This document shows, in pieces, positions 7,226 to 11,227 of a stretch of 11,227 nt of DNA (position 1 is the first letter of the stretch; every line of letters starts with the position of its first letter). Below the pieces are notes generated by a model. The model was not told the DNA's origin. It saw only the letters and a list, made by a program, of their open reading frames with translations, and ran no database searches. The position numbers were made by a program, and so were the translations under genes. The stretch is taken from positions 1 to 11,227 of the forward strand of contig QXYP01000211.1 in NCBI GenBank assembly GCA_009886815.1, in the 5' to 3' direction. The stretch comes from Halieaceae bacterium. GTDB taxonomy: Bacteria > Pseudomonadota > Gammaproteobacteria > Pseudomonadales > Halieaceae.

Positions 7226-8059
7226 TTATTTGCACGCTTGTTGAATGAAATCTGTCACGTAGTCAGCACAAATCTCCGGATTCTCAAGGGGAATCAAATG
7301 TCCTCCATCAACCTCATGCACACCTTTGCTGCCTCCCATTTGATGCCAAATATTCAGGCTCTCCGCCCCAAAAACCGCACTGTCACGGCCCACGACAGCC
7401 AGTGCCGGCAGCTTCAATCGGCGCAACCGGCGATACATCATAGGAGCCGAGCGATAGACGCAAGCCTCCCAGGCACCCGACCATCGCAGGTCGACGCTAC
7501 CATCCTCCATCTCGGCGTGACCAGCCCGAACATAGTCCGCAAGTACTTCATCAGAAATTTTTCGGAAAGGCCGTTTGCTGCGGTAGAAGTCATGGGCCGC
7601 CTGATAACTCTTGAAACTATGAGGACGCCGAAGTGCGCTTCGAATCATGGGCAAATCTTTGCCAAAGACCCGCATAACCTGACCGACCATCCAATATTTC
7701 AAGGGCAACAATACCGGGTCCAAAGCCACAAGGCCCCGGAACACACTGGGCGCTCGCAGTGCCGCCAACATCCCTATGGTTGCCCCCATTGAATGGCCCA
7801 CTAGAAACACCGGCTCATCAACCTCACGCTTTAATGTTGCGAGTAAATCGTCGGCGTATACCTGCCAATCGAGTGTGCGCGGCGCGCGCCCCTCAGACCA
7901 AAACGGGCGATGCTCCACCGTCAAAACCCTGAATTTTTTTGCCAGAGGCGCGAGGAGCATTCTATAACTCTCTGGGGGATACCCATTGGCATGGGCAAAT
8001 ACAATCAGCGGGCGAGATGCACCGGCATCTAGAGAGGTTAAATCAGTCAGAGTTTGCAT
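7226..8059 (-). CDS. Alpha/beta hydrolase fold protein
   Basis: A 277-aa single-domain hydrolase with no signal peptide. FAHANGYPP (21-29) forms the oxyanion-hole loop. The nucleophile elbow is GHSMGA with Ser90, and the rest of the triad is likely Asp226 (VVGRDSAVF) and His254 (DGGHLIPLENP). A cap region of about residues 125-205 is rich in Arg, Tyr and Trp. The overall form resembles esterase/lipase or epoxide/haloalkane-type hydrolases acting on small esters, but the substrate cannot be inferred. The gene stands alone, 136 nt after the psp operon end and 128 nt before the usp start, on the same strand as both. No confident promoter or strong ribosome-binding site is visible before ATG 8059. 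Its proximity to stress genes may be coincidence. Confidence 0.88.
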   Translation of the reverse strand: MQTLTDLTSLDAGASRPLIVFAHANGYPPESYRMLLAPLAKKFRVLTVEHRPFWSEGRAPRTLDWQVYADDLLATLKREVDEPVFLVGHSMGATIGMLAALRAPSVFRGLVALDPVLLPLKYWMVGQVMRVFGKDLPMIRSALRRPHSFKSYQAAHDFYRSKRPFRKISDEVLADYVRAGHAEMEDGSVDLRWSGAWEACVYRSAPMMYRRLRRLKLPALAVVGRDSAVFGAESLNIWHQMGGSKGVHEVDGGHLIPLENPEICADYVTDFIQQACK

Positions 8060-8144
8060 ACAGCTGGGGCGAGATCTCTTAAATAACGCGAAAGATACGT
8101 ATTCAGAGCACGAGTTGGTTTATAACGCCTGAATAATCCATGGA

Positions 8145-8180
8145 TGTAAGAAAGGAGCAAGCCCGAACAATGCTCGGGCA
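8145..8180 (-). terminator. Hairpin terminator of the psp operon
   Basis: On the minus strand GCCCGA and TCGGGC (8161-8166 and 8174-8179) form a 6-bp GC-rich stem with a 7-nt loop, starting 16 nt after the pspC stop. It is followed by the pyrimidine-rich, T-containing tail TTGCTCCTTTCTT. The tail is interrupted, so termination may be incomplete, and some read-through into the hydrolase gene is possible. Confidence 0.55.
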
Positions 8181-8195
8181 GACCCTGCCAAAACT

Positions 8196-8654
8196 TTAAA
8201 GCTTCGAAAACTCGCGATTTAAGTCATAGCGCCTAGACGTTACGTAGCGCTCCACGGATTCAACACGGCCCAAGGCTTCATCAAGCCGCTGTTGGGCTTT
8301 ACGAACTCGATCTGTGGGCGAATCGGGATAACGGAAGACCGTGCGTTTACGATAGGTATGAAGATCTTCGTCGTACTCCATCGTCACTTCAGTATCTTCT
8401 GAGTCGTGCTCCCAACGCGTCGGTCGTGGTGACAAAACCATCCAGGCAATAATATAGCCCCAGAAAGCCAAAGAACCCGTGAATAATAAAAGCGCTACCG
8501 CGGCTAGGCGTACCATCCAAGTCGCCACCCCCCAATGGTCTGCAAGACCGGCGCAGACGCCACCAATTAAGCTCTCAGAAGGGTTGCGATACAAATCCAT
8601 ACCCCAGCCGCGCTTGCGTCGCTTTCCAAAACTGTCACGCTTGTCCTTGCGCAT
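8196..8654 (-). CDS. pspC: Phage shock protein C
   Basis: A 152-aa protein. After a basic N-terminus (KRDSFGKRRKRGW), residues about 20-80 form the PspC domain with its signature LYRNPSESLIGGVCAGLADHWGV, then a hydrophobic span (MVRLAAVALLLFTGSLAFWG and on to IIAWMVL) long enough to cross the inner membrane. The C-terminal half is charged and includes a heptad-like helix (about 112-150), in keeping with the zipper described for enteric PspC. By family knowledge PspC and PspB sense inner-membrane stress and draw PspA away from PspF. The ATG overlaps the pspB stop by one base (TAATG), a sign of tight coupling. It is the last gene of the operon; no pspD follows. Confidence 0.93.
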   Translation of the reverse strand: MRKDKRDSFGKRRKRGWGMDLYRNPSESLIGGVCAGLADHWGVATWMVRLAAVALLLFTGSLAFWGYIIAWMVLSPRPTRWEHDSEDTEVTMEYDEDLHTYRKRTVFRYPDSPTDRVRKAQQRLDEALGRVESVERYVTSRRYDLNREFSKL

Positions 8655-8902
8655 TATTTGCTCCTTGATTTTTCAGCTTCGCGCCAATTGGGGTGATCCG
8701 CATCGAGGATCGACTCCAGTGACACAATTCGGTGACTCAGCTTATCGACCGTAGCCAGCATCTCATCGAGTGACTGCCGGTCATCCTCACTCAAACTTCG
8801 ACTAGACCTATTCAAACTCCGGTAGTGCATGGTTATCCAGATGGGCGCTACGACCACCATAAAAAGCACCATTGGTACAAACATCAATTCAAACACATTC
8901 AT
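8654..8902 (-). CDS. pspB: Phage shock protein B
   Basis: An 82-aa protein, close to the enteric PspB length (about 74). One N-terminal membrane helix (about residues 4-24, FELMFVPMVLFMVVVAPIWI) is followed by a short basic/serine loop (HYRSLNRSSRSLSEDD) and a cytoplasmic helical tail with coiled-coil character (about 42-68). It acts with PspC at the inner membrane to relay stress to PspA. GGGAG 8 nt before ATG 8902 is a good ribosome-binding site. The stop overlaps the pspC start. It is separated from pspA by 73 nt holding a strong hairpin, which could lower pspBC expression relative to pspA. Confidence 0.92.
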   Translation of the reverse strand: MNVFELMFVPMVLFMVVVAPIWITMHYRSLNRSSRSLSEDDRQSLDEMLATVDKLSHRIVSLESILDADHPNWREAEKSRSK

Positions 8903-8950
8903 GCGGTGGCTCCCTGCCCCATTGCATTAAGTGGTTAGTGTAATCACCCT

Positions 8951-8975
8951 ACCCGGGGCTTTCACCCCCAAGGGT
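8951..8975 (-). promoter_or_regulatory. Strong hairpin between pspA and pspB
   Basis: On the minus strand ACCC-TT-GGGG, a GTGAAAG loop, then CCCC-GGGT fold into an 8-bp GC-only-core stem with a two-base bulge. It starts right after the pspA stop codon. No T run follows, so it is more likely an mRNA-stabilising or processing element protecting pspA mRNA, or a partial attenuator, than a full terminator. Confidence 0.55.
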
Positions 8976-9677
8976 TTAGATATCACTGCTCTTGGTATTA
9001 TCAGCCTTTTTAGACTCACCGCGCTGCATGGACTGCTTAAGTGCTTCAAGTTCCTCATTGAGGGCATCATCGTCCTGCAAGGCATCAATTTCCGCGGCTA
9101 GTCCACCCTCACGACCCAGGTCCATGGCATCGAGTTCACCTTCTAGGTTGTCCATTCTGCGCTCAAACTTATCAAACTTGCTGAACGCCTCATCGAGCTC
9201 GCTGCGATGCATTTGCCGCTTTACCGCCATTCGTGAATGCACCGTTTGCGAGCGCATCAGCAACGCCTTCTGTTTCGCTTTAGCATCTGAGAGTTTTTGC
9301 TGCAGCTGAGTAACCTCATCGTTGAGCTGTTCGATATGCTCATCTGTAGAGTTCAACTCAGCACTGATCGTCTCCAGCTCTTCTTCAATCGCTCGTTTTT
9401 CCTGAAGCGCCGCCCTGGCAAGGTCTTCTCGTCCCTTAGTAATGGCAAGCTTGGCTTTCTCTTCCCAATCGTTCACTTCTTGCGCAATACGTAAACGCTT
9501 GCGCTCCGCAGTTTTACGATCGGCCAAGACCCGTGCAGAGGAACTCCGTACCTCAACCAGAGTGTCTTCCATTTCCTGAATAATCAGCCGGATCATCTTC
9601 TCTGGATCTTCTGCACTGTCTAGCAGTGCATTGATGTTTGAGTTAACGATGTCTGACATACGTGAAAAGATACCCAT
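8976..9677 (-). CDS. pspA: Phage shock protein A
   Basis: A 233-aa PspA/IM30/ESCRT-III-like protein (enteric PspA is 222 aa). Residues 1-22 (MGIFSRMSDIVNSNINALLD) form the amphipathic membrane-binding helix. The family opening DSAEDPEKMIRLIIQEMEDTLVEVR follows, then a long, nearly proline-free coiled coil to about residue 185. The final 45 residues are acidic and end in a Lys/Ser/Asp-rich tail (GESKKADNTKSSDI). By family knowledge it binds damaged inner membrane as oligomers and inhibits PspF when free. GGGAG 7 nt before ATG 9677 is a good ribosome-binding site. It is the second gene of the operon, 15 nt after the small membrane-protein gene. Confidence 0.95.
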   Translation of the reverse strand: MGIFSRMSDIVNSNINALLDSAEDPEKMIRLIIQEMEDTLVEVRSSSARVLADRKTAERKRLRIAQEVNDWEEKAKLAITKGREDLARAALQEKRAIEEELETISAELNSTDEHIEQLNDEVTQLQQKLSDAKAKQKALLMRSQTVHSRMAVKRQMHRSELDEAFSKFDKFERRMDNLEGELDAMDLGREGGLAAEIDALQDDDALNEELEALKQSMQRGESKKADNTKSSDI

Positions 9678-9692
9678 GATAATTCTCCCGTT

Positions 9693-9878
9693 TTAGCTTT
9701 CGGCGCCGGAGCGGTCGGTGTCAACAAGGACCCGCCCAAACCAGTAGGCCAACTCCACCCCAAAGGCAATAAAAGTGAAGGTCATGGCGGCAGCAAAACC
9801 ACCGGCCAAAGCACCCACTGAACTGCAGATAAGAATGATTACTGTGTATACCGCGAAGCGTTCGTCGATAGCGTCCAT
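9693..9878 (-). CDS. Small two-helix membrane protein at head of psp operon
   Basis: A 61-aa protein with a short acidic N-terminus (MDAIDERFA). One hydrophobic helix (about 10-30) ends in a small-residue stretch (VGALAGGFAAA), and a second (about 32-50) holds aromatics and one Glu (FGVELAYWFG). The tail is polar (DTDRSGAES). I do not recognise a family. It is likely real: it lies between the sigma-54-type promoter and pspA on the same strand, has AGGA upstream of ATG 9878, and ends 15 nt before pspA. The position implies induction together with pspABC. A role in membrane sensing or in modulating PspA is inference. It is not a PspB (no cytoplasmic coiled coil) and not an evident PspD or PspG. 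Short length leaves some doubt. Confidence 0.75.
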   Translation of the reverse strand: MDAIDERFAVYTVIILICSSVGALAGGFAAAMTFTFIAFGVELAYWFGRVLVDTDRSGAES

Positions 9879-9962
9879 GTTTTTCTATCCTGTATTGATT
9901 GGAAGTTTGGGCGTCCTGCCCTTCGAGGAACCGGCCACTCCGGCGCCTACACCCGGTTTATA

Positions 9963-9978
9963 GCGATCTGCGTGCCAC
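9963..9978 (-). promoter_or_regulatory. Sigma-54 (-24/-12) promoter of the psp operon
   Basis: The minus strand reads TGGCACGCAGATCGCT. The -24 element TGGCAC is perfect, and the -12 GC lies exactly 10 nt after the GG; the -12 box is TCGC in place of consensus TTGC. It points at the small membrane-protein gene, with predicted transcription start near 9951 and a leader of about 73 nt. Its placement opposite a divergent pspF matches the known enteric pspA control region. Confidence 0.82.
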
Positions 9979-10107
9979 TTATAATTTAATCAACAATTAC
10001 AATGACTTATATTTTTAGGGGTGTTGCCTCCCTAGATTTTAATTGCCATTAAGGCCTAATAAACCTTTTATTTGGGCTTTAAAGACCTTTTAAGGTATAT
10101 TTAACCC
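9979..10107. promoter_or_regulatory. AT-rich pspF / psp intergenic control region, candidate PspF enhancer sites
   Basis: Several palindromes lie upstream of the -24/-12 promoter: TTAAT-TGCC-ATTAA (10039-10052); ATTAAGGCCTAAT (10048-10060, one mismatched pair); GGGCTTTAAAGACC (10074-10087, core CTTTAAAG perfect); and ACCTT-TT-AAGGT (10085-10096). The first two sit about 90-110 nt before the predicted start, the distance at which enteric PspF enhancer sites are found. AATCAACAATTA at 9988-9999 is near the IHF consensus but one base short in spacing, so only suggestive. The pspF promoter must also be here; TTGGGC (10072-10077) with TATATT (10096-10101) is possible but would leave almost no leader. 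Confidence 0.42.
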
Positions 10108-11157
10108 ATGGAAAAAATACAGCAAAACATGATCGGGGAGTCGCCCGCGCTCATGGCGGCTTTAGATCACCTATCCTCTTTAGCGAGCATTGATCGCCCC
10201 GTATTAATTTTGGGGGAACGGGGAACCGGTAAGGAGCTTGCCGCCGAGCGCCTACACTTTTTATCGCCGCGTTGGTCGGGTGTGTTCGTGAAAATTAATT
10301 GCGGCGCCATTACCGAGACACTGCTGGAAAGTGAGCTATTTGGTCATGAAGCAGGCGCCTTCACCGGCGCCACCAAACAGCATATCGGGCGCTTTGAACG
10401 CGCAGACAACGGCACCCTATTTCTCGACGAACTCGGAACCATGTCCCTACGCCTGCAAGAAAAGTTATTGCGACTCATTGAATATGGTGAATTTGAACGG
10501 GTGGGTGGCAGTAAAACGCTTCAGGTCGATGTTCGGATTATTGCCGCGACCAATGCCGATCTACCCAAGCTGGCAGATGCTGGCAAATTTCGATGGGATT
10601 TATTAGATCGAATGACCTTCGATGTCGTTCGCTTACCCCCCCTTCGCGAGCGACAGGGTGATATCGCCGAGCTTGCGCATCATTTCGCCGTCAAAATGGT
10701 TGCTGAGCTGGGGTGGCCACTGTTTCGCGGCTTCAGCGAAGTGGCTTTAGAGGCACTAATGACCCACGGGTGGCCGGGGAATATTCGAGAACTAAAAAAC
10801 GTCGTGGAACGCTCTGTGTATCGCTGGGGAGATCAAGAAAACCCCATCGATGCCGTGGTTATCAACCCGTTCCATAGCTTCGACCAGGACACGCGAGATT
10901 CTCAAGGCAAACAGGAACCCCCGGAAGAGCCCAAGACCAACCCGTTAGACACAAAGGCCCAAACCAGTGACGGCGTTTGGCCCATGGACCTGCGCCAAGC
11001 GCTACACCGTGTCGAACATGATTGGCTGACAAGTGCTTTGGAAGAAGCCAACCAAAGCCAAAAAATCGCGGCCCAATTACTGGGTTTAAGTTACGACCAA
11101 ATGCGCAGCCTAATGCGCAAGCATGGCCTGAGAACGCGATCGAGCAGAGGTCTATGA
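10108..11157 (+). CDS. pspF: PspF, sigma-54-dependent activator of the psp operon
   Basis: A 349-aa enhancer-binding protein with no N-terminal receiver or sensor domain, as in enteric PspF. The AAA+ domain covers about 1-255: Walker A GERGTGKE (36-43), the sigma-54-contacting GAFTGA loop (83-88), Walker B GTLFLDE (102-108), and arginine-finger and sensor segments (RWDLLDRM, PPLRERQGDI, WPGNIRELKNVVERSVYR). Trp56 in SPRWSG matches the residue in E. coli PspF known to mediate PspA inhibition, so the same negative control is likely. The linker (about 258-295) is rich in Pro, Glu, Lys and Thr and makes the protein about 24 residues longer than the E. coli one. The C-terminus holds a Fis-type helix-turn-helix (SQKIAAQLLGLSYDQMRSLMRKHGL). 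AAGG about 12 nt before ATG 10108 is a weak ribosome-binding site. It is divergent from the psp operon it should control. Confidence 0.95.
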   Translation: MEKIQQNMIGESPALMAALDHLSSLASIDRPVLILGERGTGKELAAERLHFLSPRWSGVFVKINCGAITETLLESELFGHEAGAFTGATKQHIGRFERADNGTLFLDELGTMSLRLQEKLLRLIEYGEFERVGGSKTLQVDVRIIAATNADLPKLADAGKFRWDLLDRMTFDVVRLPPLRERQGDIAELAHHFAVKMVAELGWPLFRGFSEVALEALMTHGWPGNIRELKNVVERSVYRWGDQENPIDAVVINPFHSFDQDTRDSQGKQEPPEEPKTNPLDTKAQTSDGVWPMDLRQALHRVEHDWLTSALEEANQSQKIAAQLLGLSYDQMRSLMRKHGLRTRSSRGL

Positions 11158-11227
11158 CAGAGCGATTAATGACCTAAGCTGCTAGCAACCATCTTTGAGC
11201 AACGCTTAAGGCACGGCAGCCTCACCC

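Noticed and set aside
7214..7792. Plus-strand open frame of 192 codons opposite the alpha/beta hydrolase.
   Set aside because: The minus-strand hydrolase has a full catalytic triad and clear family sequence; the opposite frame shows no recognisable domain and is a shadow.
8935..8944. TTAGTGTAAT between pspA and pspB, resembling part of the enteric PspF binding site as I recall it.
   Set aside because: It is only half of the remembered site, lies downstream of pspA rather than upstream of a sigma-54 promoter, and no -24/-12 element is next to it. Probably chance.
11158..11227. Tail after pspF, inspected for a terminator.
   Set aside because: GCTGC/GCAGC arms are present but 33 nt apart with no T run; no supported feature.

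Overview
The window looks like chromosome from a Gram-negative gammaproteobacterium, with roughly balanced base composition. The best evidence is a divergent pspF / pspABC stress locus with a sigma-54 type promoter, whose PspF resembles the enterobacterial protein nearly end to end, together with a UspE-like tandem stress protein and PPK1. A marine oligotrophic gammaproteobacterium (Halieaceae/Cellvibrionales-like) is my guess from general gene style and is not proven by the sequence. No rRNA, tRNA, CRISPR array, insertion sequence or integrase was seen.

Layout. (1) Positions 2-1779, plus strand: the 3' part of a PLP-dependent group II decarboxylase, followed 2 nt later by a BrxR/CapW-like WYL-domain transcriptional regulator. 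The decarboxylase runs off the left edge. (2) 1929-2976, plus strand: a 93-aa uncharacterised protein, a compact Rho-independent terminator, then a DUF429 (RNase H-fold) protein. (3) 3100-7097, minus strand: a three-gene cluster transcribed usp (UspE-like) -> ppk1 -> DUF808/YedI membrane protein, with gaps of 79 and 4 nt and a plausible sigma-70 promoter upstream of usp. (4) 7226-8059, minus strand: a stand-alone alpha/beta hydrolase. (5) 8196-9878, minus strand: a phage-shock operon, 61-aa two-helix membrane protein -> pspA -> pspB -> pspC, closed by a hairpin. (6) 9879-10107: the regulatory region, with a -24/-12 promoter facing the psp operon and several AT-rich palindromes at the distance expected for enhancer sites. 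(7) 10108-11157, plus strand: pspF, transcribed divergently.

How the genes work together. The right third is a self-contained envelope-stress circuit. By family knowledge, PspA holds PspF inactive until PspB/PspC sense inner-membrane damage; PspF then drives the sigma-54 promoter upstream of the operon. The extra small membrane protein at the head of this operon is the least explained part and the best candidate for something new. The central cluster joins polyphosphate synthesis to a universal stress protein and a predicted membrane protein, which suggests a general stress or energy-limitation module. The left side pairs an amino-acid decarboxylase with a regulator type best known from phage-defence islands, but no defence gene is visible inside the window.
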